Shown here: in pieces, positions 1 to 8,383 of the stretch
How positions within the stretch are numbered: position 1 is the stretch's first letter
Layout: each line of letters starts with the position of its first letter
Assembly (NCBI GenBank): GCA_020636645.1
Contig: JACJXO010000002.1
Coordinates: 1-64,000, forward strand
Length of the DNA stretch: 64,000 bases
Origin: Chitinophagales bacterium
GTDB taxonomy: Bacteria; Bacteroidota; Bacteroidia; Chitinophagales; BACL12
Reading direction: 5' to 3'
Translations under genes and position numbers: made by a program
The notes under the pieces: model-generated
What the model saw: the letters and a program-made list of their open reading frames with translations, nothing else
Told to the model about the DNA's origin: nothing
Database searches by the model: none

Positions 1-6
1 CATTGA

Positions 7-1086
7 TCACAGCCATTTCCGGCTCTTGAAGAAGAGGATCATCACAATGGCAATGACAGCTTCTGCGCCCAGGAAAACAGGCCAGGCATGTTCTCTGTGG
101 ATCTCCGGAATGAATTCAAAGTTGGTACCATACAGACCGGTCAGGAAAGACAGCGGAATGAATACCACAGAAAAGATGGTCAGGATCTTGAGTATGTCAT
201 TCAGCCGGTTGGCACTCTGTGTGTGATAGAAATTGAGCAGGTCATTGATGGTTTCACGAAAGGTCTCGACAGATTCTGCTGCATATTCTGCATGATCTAC
301 GAGGTCTTTCAGAAATGGTCCGGTGGCATCTTCTACAAATTCAGCCTCAGATTTTTCCAGCTGGAGAGCGATCTCCCTCACCGGTCGGATGATCTTTCGC
401 AGGAAATTGATATCACTTTTATACATATAAATGTCATCCAGCAGTGATTTTCTGAACACCTGCATCATGCTGTCTTCCAGATCTTCCACCCGTACCCCCA
501 GTTCATCTATCACCACCAGATACTGGTCAACAACGGCATCCAGCAGGGCATAGGCCAGGTAGTCTGCCTTTCTGCTGCGAATGCGTGTGGTTGGCCTCAG
601 TAATCGTTCCCTGACAGATCCAAAAACATCGCCCGGATATTCCTGAAAGGTGAGCACAAAACCGCTGCCCGCCAGAATGGCCACTTGTTCTGTTTGCGAG
701 AAAGGATCGCCGGGGTCAGGGGTAAGCATTTTGACAAATGCACCAACCACCTGTTCATCTTCATGATAACCCGGCCGGTGGTTGACGTTCAGGATGTCTT
801 CCAGCAACAAGGTGTGGAGGCCGAAGATCTCTCCAACCTTGCCTATCAGTTCTGTATCGTGAAGTCCTGTTATGTTGATCCAGGATATCTTGTCAGAGTT
901 CCTGCACGCCTCAAGATCTTCCAGGCTTACATGGTCACGCTGCACAAGATCGACCTCGTTGTATTCAATGTATTCTATGTGCACCTTGTCCAGATGCTGC
1001 ACTCCGGTATAGATCAGAGAACCCGGAGACTGACCGGTCTTTTTCTTGACATTCTTGGCAGACTTATTGCGTTTGCGTAGGGCCAT
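7..1086 (-). CDS. corA: CorA-family magnesium/divalent cation transporter
   Basis: This is an inner-membrane channel of the CorA family, which forms pentamers and moves Mg2+ or Co2+ into the cell. The 359-residue length is typical: a long soluble helical N-terminal part (about 1-295) followed by two C-terminal membrane segments (about 297-317 and 334-352) and a basic tail ending KSRKWL. The loop signature after the first membrane helix reads YGTNF at about 319-323 rather than the classical YGMNF, so the middle residue of the selectivity motif is Thr. The gene lies 24 bases after the Crp/Fnr gene on the same strand and may be the last gene of the amylase-crp transcript. Magnesium specificity is inferred from the family and is less certain because of the GTN motif. 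Confidence 0.93.
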   Translation of the reverse strand: MALRKRNKSAKNVKKKTGQSPGSLIYTGVQHLDKVHIEYIEYNEVDLVQRDHVSLEDLEACRNSDKISWINITGLHDTELIGKVGEIFGLHTLLLEDILNVNHRPGYHEDEQVVGAFVKMLTPDPGDPFSQTEQVAILAGSGFVLTFQEYPGDVFGSVRERLLRPTTRIRSRKADYLAYALLDAVVDQYLVVIDELGVRVEDLEDSMMQVFRKSLLDDIYMYKSDINFLRKIIRPVREIALQLEKSEAEFVEDATGPFLKDLVDHAEYAAESVETFRETINDLLNFYHTQSANRLNDILKILTIFSVVFIPLSFLTGLYGTNFEFIPEIHREHAWPVFLGAEAVIAIVMILFFKSRKWL

Positions 1087-1110
1087 AGTTAAAGGTAGCA
1101 GTAAATGCCC

Positions 1111-1695
1111 TCACTGTGCCGACAGTTTTTTTCTGATCTTGCTCAGAAACTCAGGTGAAACGCCCAGGTAGGATGCAATGTGATGTTGTGGAATACGCTG
1201 TGGTATGTCAGGATACCTCTCAATAAAAGCGAGGTATCTTTCTTCTGCAGAATGTGAGATGGTTGCAATGAGCCGGTGTTGCAGCACAGCCAGGTTGCGC
1301 AGGATCAGCACCCGAAACATCCTTTCGAAAGCAGGTATCTTTTCATACAATGATTCTTTATTCTCCTTATTGATCATGAGCAGCTGACTGTCTTCCAGCG
1401 CTTCCACATAAAGGGCACTCGGTGTCTGTTCTGTAAAACTGATGAGGTCTCCCAGCCACCAGTCTTCTACCGGAAACATGAGGTTGACCTCAGACCCATG
1501 ATCGTCCAGAAAATAGACTCGCAGGCAACCCCGCACCACATAGTATTCATATCTGCATATCTGACCGGCACGAAAAAGATGGTCTTTTTTCCGAACCTCC
1601 CGTTGTTCCAGCAATCCATGGATGTATTGTCTCTGCGCATCATCCAGGTTGATGAATCTCGCAATATGTGCGTCCAGTTGTTCGAAACCGGTCAT
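1111..1695 (-). CDS. Crp/Fnr-family transcriptional regulator
   Basis: A 194-residue one-component regulator. Residues about 25-115 form a cyclic-nucleotide-binding-like beta roll (GQICRYEYYVVRGCLRVYF region), followed by a dimer helix and a short C-terminal helix-turn-helix around 165-190 (HHIASYLGVSPEFLSKIRK). There are no Fnr-type cysteine clusters, so an Fe-S sensor is unlikely. Its start codon overlaps the stop of the upstream GH13 gene by 4 bases, which implies translational coupling. Bacteroidota have many short Crp/Fnr proteins of this type with unknown ligands. From its position it could control the alpha-glucan locus, in place of the SusR regulator that is absent here; that role is inference. 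Confidence 0.9.
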   Translation of the reverse strand: MTGFEQLDAHIARFINLDDAQRQYIHGLLEQREVRKKDHLFRAGQICRYEYYVVRGCLRVYFLDDHGSEVNLMFPVEDWWLGDLISFTEQTPSALYVEALEDSQLLMINKENKESLYEKIPAFERMFRVLILRNLAVLQHRLIATISHSAEERYLAFIERYPDIPQRIPQHHIASYLGVSPEFLSKIRKKLSAQ

Positions 1696-3530
1696 GGATG
1701 CAGTTTAAGAATGGTGGTACTCATAGCAGGCAGTTGCAACACCTCCAGAGATTTGAGTAGGGCACCGGACTCAATGTTGACGGCAGAGGTATATCCATGA
1801 AGCCGCTCACGGAAACGAGCGGTATCCAGCTCTTGTTCTTCCGTGTTTCCATTGACGATCACCATGACGGATGCATCATCCGTAAACCTGAAATATACAT
1901 ATATACCATTATCTGGAACGAACTGCATGAGTTTTCCATTCTTCAAAGCGGGTTCCTGTGCATGCCAGCGTGCAAGGGTACGCAGGTATTGAAAGAACGT
2001 GTTCTCTTCCGGGCTTCTGTCTGCAGCAGTGAACTTATTCAGAGTATCACCCGGCCAACCACCCGGAAAATCTTCCCGTACCCGGTCCATAGGGTCTGCC
2101 GGTTCATCCATCAGTATCTCACTTCCATAGAACCACTGAGGTATCCCTCTTGTGGTGAGCAGAATGCCGGTGGCCATTTTCATTTTATCCAGATCTTTTC
2201 CGGTCACTTCATAGAACCGGCTCATGTCATGGTTATCCAGAAAGATGACATTATCTGCTCCACCGTTTTCGCCGAACAGGTAATCCTGACACAGATACAG
2301 GTATAATGCGCCGTTGCCCGAGTTCCAGCCGGGATCTTCATTGACCAGTTTGCCCAAGGTCCAGTTCATTTCAAAATCCAGCACACCACTCAGGTGGGTA
2401 TTGACATTGCGGTTCAGGTTGTTGTTACCGTTGTAATATCCCTGCACTCCCAGACCATTCACCCAGACTTCAGCGAATAGGGTGAAGCCGGGATATTCCT
2501 GCAGTACATCCAGGGCCCATTGGCTCAGAAAGGTCTGATCTGCATAGGAATAGGTATCCAGTCTGATGGCATCCACCTGCATCTCTTCGATCCACCAGAT
2601 GGTCCATTGGGTCAGATACTTCGCAACGAGGGGGTTGCGCTGGTTCAGGTCAGGCATATGGGTGTCGAACCAACCATCGGTCATCAGCCTTCTGTCTTCT
2701 TCCGAAGCATACATATCCATCAGGGAGGATGTGCGGTAGTTGGTACGGGTGAAGCTGTCCCATTGGTTATACCAGTTGGCCGAAGGTGCGTCTGTATAGA
2801 GCCAGTGTTCATTGCCTATATGGTTATGCACCACATCGAACACCACCTGCATACCTCTGGCATGACTTTCCTGCACATACTGACGATACAGAGACAGATC
2901 GCCGATGCGGGGATCGATCGTATAGTGATCTGTCATGGCATAACCATGGTAAGAGTATTTAGGCTGATCATTTTCCTGAGGTGGGGTCAGCCAGGTGGCG
3001 GTAACACCCAGATCCTGCAGGTAATCCAGTTTGCCGATGATGCCCTGCAGATCGCCTCCATGACGAGCGTTTATCACACTCCTGTCGATGGTTGTTTCCT
3101 GTGTACCCGGCACGATATCATTGGAAGGATCACCATTCACAAAACGATCGGGCATGATCAGGTAGATGAAGTCATTGCCATCCAGTCCGTATGCAAGACT
3201 TCTTTCGGCTCTTTGTTTCAGCTCATAGTAGGCCACTTCCGGTCTGCCCCGGAGGGCAAAACGAAGGGTCATTATTCCTGGCCGGGCATTTTCGGAGATG
3301 GTCAGGTTCAGAAACAGGTAGTTTGGATTTTCTGTGCGGATCACAGAGTCCAGACGCACACCCGGATGGTCAACAGTTGGGGTGGTTGCAGCCACATTTT
3401 CGCGATGAACCATCAGCTGCACCGTGCTGTCCTGCATACCTGTCCACCAATGAGGTGGATAGATCTGCATTTGTGCATCTGCAACGGAATAAAAAATAAA
3501 TATAAGAAGTGTAATGAATATCTTTTTCAT
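1692..3530 (-). CDS. Periplasmic GH13 enzyme, SusA/neopullulanase-cyclomaltodextrinase type
   Basis: The enzyme hydrolyses alpha-1,4 (and probably some alpha-1,6) bonds in malto-oligosaccharides. A signal peptide (residues 1-20, ending VADAQ) is followed by an N-terminal beta domain (about 21-108, the cyclomaltodextrinase N-terminal domain) and a GH13 barrel. All four GH13 regions are visible: DVVHNH at 232-237, RLDTY at 323-327 with nucleophile D325, acid/base E354 in FAEVW, and LDNHD ending at D435. There is no T9SS sorting domain, so a periplasmic location is likely, as for SusA. The gene is 130 bases downstream of susD, separated by a hairpin terminator, and overlaps the Crp/Fnr gene by 4 bases. 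Substrate fine specificity cannot be told from sequence. Confidence 0.93.
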   Translation of the reverse strand: MKKIFITLLIFIFYSVADAQMQIYPPHWWTGMQDSTVQLMVHRENVAATTPTVDHPGVRLDSVIRTENPNYLFLNLTISENARPGIMTLRFALRGRPEVAYYELKQRAERSLAYGLDGNDFIYLIMPDRFVNGDPSNDIVPGTQETTIDRSVINARHGGDLQGIIGKLDYLQDLGVTATWLTPPQENDQPKYSYHGYAMTDHYTIDPRIGDLSLYRQYVQESHARGMQVVFDVVHNHIGNEHWLYTDAPSANWYNQWDSFTRTNYRTSSLMDMYASEEDRRLMTDGWFDTHMPDLNQRNPLVAKYLTQWTIWWIEEMQVDAIRLDTYSYADQTFLSQWALDVLQEYPGFTLFAEVWVNGLGVQGYYNGNNNLNRNVNTHLSGVLDFEMNWTLGKLVNEDPGWNSGNGALYLYLCQDYLFGENGGADNVIFLDNHDMSRFYEVTGKDLDKMKMATGILLTTRGIPQWFYGSEILMDEPADPMDRVREDFPGGWPGDTLNKFTAADRSPEENTFFQYLRTLARWHAQEPALKNGKLMQFVPDNGIYVYFRFTDDASVMVIVNGNTEEQELDTARFRERLHGYTSAVNIESGALLKSLEVLQLPAMSTTILKLHP

Positions 3531-3605
3531 CTGCCGGTTTGTCTGTTGGGTGAAATTACTGAACTGAATGCAAAGGTGAATGGTGGTCTGTTTTTCATCT
3601 TATCC

Positions 3606-3636
3606 AAAAAAAACGCCGGGCAACAGCCCGGCGTTT
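3606..3636 (-). terminator. Rho-independent terminator after susD
   Basis: On the minus strand an 8-bp perfect GC stem (CGCCGGGC with GCCCGGCG, extended by three A-T pairs) closes a TGTT loop and is followed by eight T. It sits between susD and the SusA-like gene, so it would lower or separate expression of the amylase-crp-corA part from susCD. Confidence 0.85.
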
Positions 3637-3660
3637 CAGTATGTTCAGGTACTGCCTGGA

Positions 3661-5232
3661 TCAGTATCCTGTATTCTGAGTAAGGTTCTGATTGGCAACG
3701 ATATCTGCGAAAGGAAGCGGATACAGATCAGAGAATTCCGGAATGCTTCCACCGGCAGGGTCGTTGTTCTTCCACTGCCATACGTAGGTACCTCCTGAGA
3801 ATTTACCGAAGCGTACCAGGTCAGTTCTGCGCTGGCCTTCCCAGTAGAGTTCGCGGGCTCTTTCGTTCAGGATGTCATCGAGGTCAATGGAACCGGCGTT
3901 GTGAGAAGCATCGCCATAGGCACGCTCCCGCAGCTGGTTGAAGTAACCCAGACCGGTACCCACATCACCACCGCCGCGAAGAGCAGCTTCGGCATACATG
4001 AGGTACACATCACCAAGCCGGAACATAGGGAAGTCGATGTCAACAAACTGACCTACCGGATCAGAGCCGGCTTCACCACCCTGGGTGATGTTCTTCCATT
4101 TGCTCACCGCATATCCGTTGGTGAACTCCTGTACCTCCGTTACATCCAGGGTCTGCCCGTCGGTATAGAACAGGTAGCGACCATCATCAGTATCCGGGAA
4201 TGCATTCACCAGAGTGGGGAGGCTTCTCAGTCCGGCCCAGCCGTTGGCCACACCATAGTCAGCAGCAGGCATGCTGCCACCAATGGAAGCGTGCACCAGG
4301 AAGGTGGTACCACCATAGGTCTGGGTATTGAGTCCATCGAAAGTAACAGGGAAAATGATCTCATTGCTGAGGTTGTTGTCTGCATAGAACAGATGCTCAT
4401 AGGTAGGTTCCAGTGTATAACCGGCATTGATGACCTTTTCACAATAGGTGATGCAGTCGGCATACCGATCGGTACCGCGATAGACTTCTGCATTCAGGTA
4501 CATCCTGGCCAGCAGGGTCCAGGCAGCAGCTTTGTCAGCACGGGCATATTCATTTGCACGGGCATCTATCAGCTCTCCTTCAATGGCCAGCAGTTCGTCT
4601 TCGATGTAATCAAAGAGGTCAGCCCGCTGGATCTGTTCCGGAAAACCGGCACCCGGCAGGTCATCTTCGGTCACGAAGGGCACATTGCCGAACAGGTCCA
4701 TCGCATGGTAGTAGCTGAGTGCACGCAGGAAACGTGCTTCTGCCTTGTAGGTGCGTATGGTGGCCTTGTCAGCGTCGCTGAAACCTTTTTCATTCATCCA
4801 GTCATCTGAACAGAAGCGGATGAATTCATTACACAATGGTATCTGGTAGAATATCCTGTAGTACATGGCCTGTACAAAGGAGCTGGTGGAGTTCCAGGTA
4901 CCGGAGTTGAGTTCGGGAATACCCGGGTCGTTCCAGCCACAGATGGCTTCATCTGTGGGCAGTTCCTGCAGGTTCCATAATACCCGTACATAGGCGGAGA
5001 ATCCTTCATCAATACCACTGATATCTGGGCTGCCCGCAGGCCCCTGGTTACCGGTGATGGACAGGCCTGCATAGAGCTTGGCCAGTACGTGGATATAATT
5101 GGCGGGGTCTTCATAGACAGACTCCGTGTTCAGTCCGTATTTCGGACTCAGGTCCAGATCCTTGAAACAGGAGCTGAAGAACAGGGATACGGAGGCCAGA
5201 ATGGTGAATCCCCAGATGGTACTTTTTCTCAT
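3661..5232 (-). CDS. susD: SusD/RagB-family outer-membrane nutrient-binding lipoprotein
   Basis: SusD-like surface lipoproteins act as the lid of a SusC transporter and bind the glycan. The 523-residue protein has a lipoprotein signal with lipobox FFSSC (C22), a TPR-rich middle (for example around 160-260), and the C-terminal RagB/SusD region with typical ending FADIVANQNLTQNTGY. It follows susC by 12 bases and is certainly co-transcribed with it. The neighbouring GH13 genes point to starch or related alpha-glucans as the ligand; the protein itself does not prove this. A terminator follows the gene directly. No SusE or SusF gene follows, unlike the Bacteroides thetaiotaomicron Sus operon. Confidence 0.95.
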   Translation of the reverse strand: MRKSTIWGFTILASVSLFFSSCFKDLDLSPKYGLNTESVYEDPANYIHVLAKLYAGLSITGNQGPAGSPDISGIDEGFSAYVRVLWNLQELPTDEAICGWNDPGIPELNSGTWNSTSSFVQAMYYRIFYQIPLCNEFIRFCSDDWMNEKGFSDADKATIRTYKAEARFLRALSYYHAMDLFGNVPFVTEDDLPGAGFPEQIQRADLFDYIEDELLAIEGELIDARANEYARADKAAAWTLLARMYLNAEVYRGTDRYADCITYCEKVINAGYTLEPTYEHLFYADNNLSNEIIFPVTFDGLNTQTYGGTTFLVHASIGGSMPAADYGVANGWAGLRSLPTLVNAFPDTDDGRYLFYTDGQTLDVTEVQEFTNGYAVSKWKNITQGGEAGSDPVGQFVDIDFPMFRLGDVYLMYAEAALRGGGDVGTGLGYFNQLRERAYGDASHNAGSIDLDDILNERARELYWEGQRRTDLVRFGKFSGGTYVWQWKNNDPAGGSIPEFSDLYPLPFADIVANQNLTQNTGY

Positions 5233-5244
5233 CGTATCTCGATT

Positions 5245-8217
5245 TTAGAATTGAAGATTGAGGTTCAGACCGTAGGTGCGTGGACGCGGATAGAAGTTGT
5301 TGTCTATACCGCCGGCCACTTCCGGATCCAGTCCGGAGTAGCTGCTCACCACCAGTGCATTCTGCACGATGGCGGTCAGGGCAAGACCTACCTTGTCAGC
5401 TATCACCCGGCCGAAATTGTAACCTACATAGATATTATCCAGACGGATGTAGGAAGCTTTCTCTACATAATAGTCAGACAGATATTGTGGTGTCTGGAAT
5501 ACGGTGTTCAGGTAGTCTGTGGTCATGTTGGCCAGGTATCCTTTAGTGGATCCTACGTTGAAGTAGTTGCCCAGCGAAGAATTGACGTTGTTATAGACAT
5601 AGCCGCCGAACTCACCACGTACTGACATACCTGCGGTCCATTTGTTATGCGTATAGTTGGCAAAGAAACCCAGGAACATATCGGGAGCAGGGTTGCCGTC
5701 AAAACGAATCAGGTCATCAGGGTTGATGACACCATCGCCGTTCTGGTCAACGTATTCTCCTTCAATAGGTGAACCATCTTCCGCATACACCTGCTCATAG
5801 GTGAAGTAGGTGAAAGTGGGGAAGCCCACACTCTGGATCTGAATAGTGTTACCTACACCACCGGCAATACCGCCTACCAGGATACCCGGGTCGTCGTCAT
5901 TGGCCAGCACATTCAGTTTGGTGATCTCGTTCTTGTTGACCGTTACGTTACCTCCAAACTCCAGGGTAGTGCTCTCATTGTCAATAGCTACGTAGTTCAG
6001 TGTCAGTTCTGCACCGGTGTTCTCCATGCTACCTACGTTGGTGAGCAGCTGGTTGGTGAAGTTGGTACCGGCAGGTATTGGGATGACACTCAGCAGATCT
6101 GTTGTGATCTTCTTATAGAAGTCCAGGCTACCGTTCCAACGGTTGTTATGGAAACCAAAATCAAGACCCACATTATAGCTCATGGTCTCTTCCCATTTGA
6201 TGTTCGGATCGTAGCCATCAGGCCTGAGCACATAGTAGTAGGTATCTCCGAAAAGGTACTGAGCAGTGCTGGTTCCTTCTGAGTAGTTGGCTATATACGG
6301 ATAGTCACTGTAGATATCCTGCTGGCCTGTAATACCCCAGCCAAGACGCAGCTTCAGGAAGCTGAGTGCCTGAATGTCCTTGAAGAAACCTTCTTCGCTC
6401 ATTCTCCAGGCAAATGCCACAGATGGGAACAGGCCCCAGCGGGTATCCGGACTGAAGCGGCTGGAACCATCTTCCCGCAGGGTAGCGGTGATCAGGTATT
6501 TCTCAGCCAGGTTGTAGTTCAGCCTTCCGTAGAATGACATCAGCGCATTATCAGTAAAGAACGGAATACCGGGAGGCGTAATGGTATCGCCCGCCACGTT
6601 CAGATCCGGTTGTGCAGGGCTCTCTGTACTCCAGTACTGGAATGAATAACCACCGGTCACATCAAAACTGCTCTTGATGGATTTCAGATCGTGCTTATAG
6701 TTGAAATATGTTTCCAGTACGCGGTTGCGCTTGGATTGTTCATACACATTGTTCACACCACCACGCAGGAAATCTGATGCTGCGGTGGCAGGAACAAAAA
6801 CGGAACCGGATGCATCTGCCATATCGATACCGGCATTTACGAACAGGTGAAGATCAGGCAGGAAGTGGGTGCCGTAATCCAGCAGGATGTTACCGATAAA
6901 GCGGTTCACACTGCTCTCGTCGTTTCGCTGGTCAAGCAAACCCACGGGATTACGGGGTGCCAGTGCATTCGGATTGCCATTGCCGCTGATCCACTCAAAG
7001 TAGCCACCGTAAACAGTGTCGCCAGACATTACGGTCTGGCTGGGATCGAAGGTGACGGCAGAACCGATGGCACCCTGGTTGGCAAATACGTTCTGTACAT
7101 TATAGTATTTCGCATTGGCATCTACCTTCAGGTGCTTGTTCAGCAACTCCGGACTGAGGTTCAGCGTAGTACCCACACGATCCAGCTGCGAGGTCTTCAG
7201 AATACCTTCCGTATGGTTGTATTCCAGCCCCAGGCGATAGGGCAGATTCTTGACTCCACCAGACAACGACAGGTTATTATCTGTGCTGATGCCGGTCTGG
7301 TAGATCTCTTTCTGCCAGTCTGTGGAAGACTCACCCAGCAAACCGATCTGGGTGGCATTGCCGTGTGCGGTAACAGTATCTCTGAACTGATCAGCACTCA
7401 GCACATCCACAAAGCCGGTAACCTGGCTGATGGAGTTGTTGGTGCTGAAGTTGACATTGAGTTTGTTGGAGGCCGCACCTTTTTTAGTAGTGATGATGAT
7501 GACACCGTTTGCGGCACGACTACCGTAGATGGCCGCTGCTGAAGCATCTTTCAGTACGGTGAAGGTCTCGATATCATCCGGGTTCAACAGTGACAAAGGG
7601 TTACCTGCGCCACTAATGCCTCCGTTATCAACCGGCACGCCATCGATCACAATGAGCGGATCATTGCTGGCATTCAGAGAAGTACCTCCGCGAACACGGA
7701 TACGACTACCTGCACCGGGCATACCACTGTTGGAAGTGATCTGTACCCCCGCGATCTTGCCTGTCACCAGTTGTTCGGGTGTGGCGAAGTTGCCCTTTTG
7801 AAAATCCTTGGTGTCGATGGCAACCACTGAACCCGTCAGGTCTTTCGTCTGTGTGGTACCATAACCGATCACCACAGCTTCTTCCAGGATGTTGGCATCA
7901 TCTTCCAAAACGATGTTGCGACTGACACGCTGTCCGACGGTCAGGGTCACACTCTCCGTTACTTTCTTGTATCCCACAAAACTATAGGCCACATTGTATG
8001 TGCCCACCGGAATATTGGTGACCTCATACTTGCCATCAAAGTCTGTGATACCTCCAATGGTGGTGCCTTCCAGGAGAACGGTTGCACCGATCAGCGGCTC
8101 GCCATTGCTGTCTGTGACGGTCCCTTCCAGGGTGGCGGTTTGTGCCATCACCCAGGCGGGCAACATCATCAAAGCAAGCATGGTGTGCTTTTTGATGCGT
8201 GAGTAAATAATGTTCAT
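5245..8217 (-). CDS. susC: SusC/RagA-family TonB-dependent outer-membrane transporter
   Basis: This 990-residue protein imports oligosaccharides across the outer membrane using TonB energy. It has a signal peptide (to about residue 25, WVMAQ), a carboxypeptidase-regulatory-like domain (about 27-108, LEGTVTDSNGEPLIGATV), a TonB box/plug region from about 110 to 235 with EEAVVIGYGTTQTKDLTGSV and the typical RVRGGTSLNASNDPLIVIDG segment, then a long beta barrel ending in Phe. It is the first gene of the minus-strand cluster, divergent from the VCBS-protein gene with about 166 bases between the start codons. Substrate is inferred as malto-oligosaccharides from the surrounding alpha-glucan genes. 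Confidence 0.96.
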   Translation of the reverse strand: MNIIYSRIKKHTMLALMMLPAWVMAQTATLEGTVTDSNGEPLIGATVLLEGTTIGGITDFDGKYEVTNIPVGTYNVAYSFVGYKKVTESVTLTVGQRVSRNIVLEDDANILEEAVVIGYGTTQTKDLTGSVVAIDTKDFQKGNFATPEQLVTGKIAGVQITSNSGMPGAGSRIRVRGGTSLNASNDPLIVIDGVPVDNGGISGAGNPLSLLNPDDIETFTVLKDASAAAIYGSRAANGVIIITTKKGAASNKLNVNFSTNNSISQVTGFVDVLSADQFRDTVTAHGNATQIGLLGESSTDWQKEIYQTGISTDNNLSLSGGVKNLPYRLGLEYNHTEGILKTSQLDRVGTTLNLSPELLNKHLKVDANAKYYNVQNVFANQGAIGSAVTFDPSQTVMSGDTVYGGYFEWISGNGNPNALAPRNPVGLLDQRNDESSVNRFIGNILLDYGTHFLPDLHLFVNAGIDMADASGSVFVPATAASDFLRGGVNNVYEQSKRNRVLETYFNYKHDLKSIKSSFDVTGGYSFQYWSTESPAQPDLNVAGDTITPPGIPFFTDNALMSFYGRLNYNLAEKYLITATLREDGSSRFSPDTRWGLFPSVAFAWRMSEEGFFKDIQALSFLKLRLGWGITGQQDIYSDYPYIANYSEGTSTAQYLFGDTYYYVLRPDGYDPNIKWEETMSYNVGLDFGFHNNRWNGSLDFYKKITTDLLSVIPIPAGTNFTNQLLTNVGSMENTGAELTLNYVAIDNESTTLEFGGNVTVNKNEITKLNVLANDDDPGILVGGIAGGVGNTIQIQSVGFPTFTYFTYEQVYAEDGSPIEGEYVDQNGDGVINPDDLIRFDGNPAPDMFLGFFANYTHNKWTAGMSVRGEFGGYVYNNVNSSLGNYFNVGSTKGYLANMTTDYLNTVFQTPQYLSDYYVEKASYIRLDNIYVGYNFGRVIADKVGLALTAIVQNALVVSSYSGLDPEVAGGIDNNFYPRPRTYGLNLNLQF

Positions 8218-8370
8218 ACGATAAAGTGGTTTTAATGATTGAAATATGCCTTTCCGACAGCTTCAGAAAAAGCACCGAAAATTAAAAATTTTTTCACACA
8301 GCTACCGGTATGTCAAAATGTTCCAATTTTGATTAACTATTCCTTAATCATTTAGCTGGTTGATTCAAAA

Positions 8371-8378
8371 TATCTTTG
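8371..8378 (+). promoter_or_regulatory. Bacteroidota -7 box (TATCTTTG)
   Basis: An exact TAnnTTTG box lies 5 bases before the ATG at 8384. Transcription would begin at or next to the start codon, so the VCBS-protein mRNA is predicted to be leaderless. No convincing -33 TTG at the usual 17-23 base spacing is seen. Confidence 0.6.
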
Positions 8379-8383
8379 CAAGT

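Noticed and set aside
2520..3683. Long plus-strand open frame opposite the GH13 gene
   Set aside because: It is an antisense shadow of a clear GH13 gene and has His/Ile/Gln-rich low-information composition.
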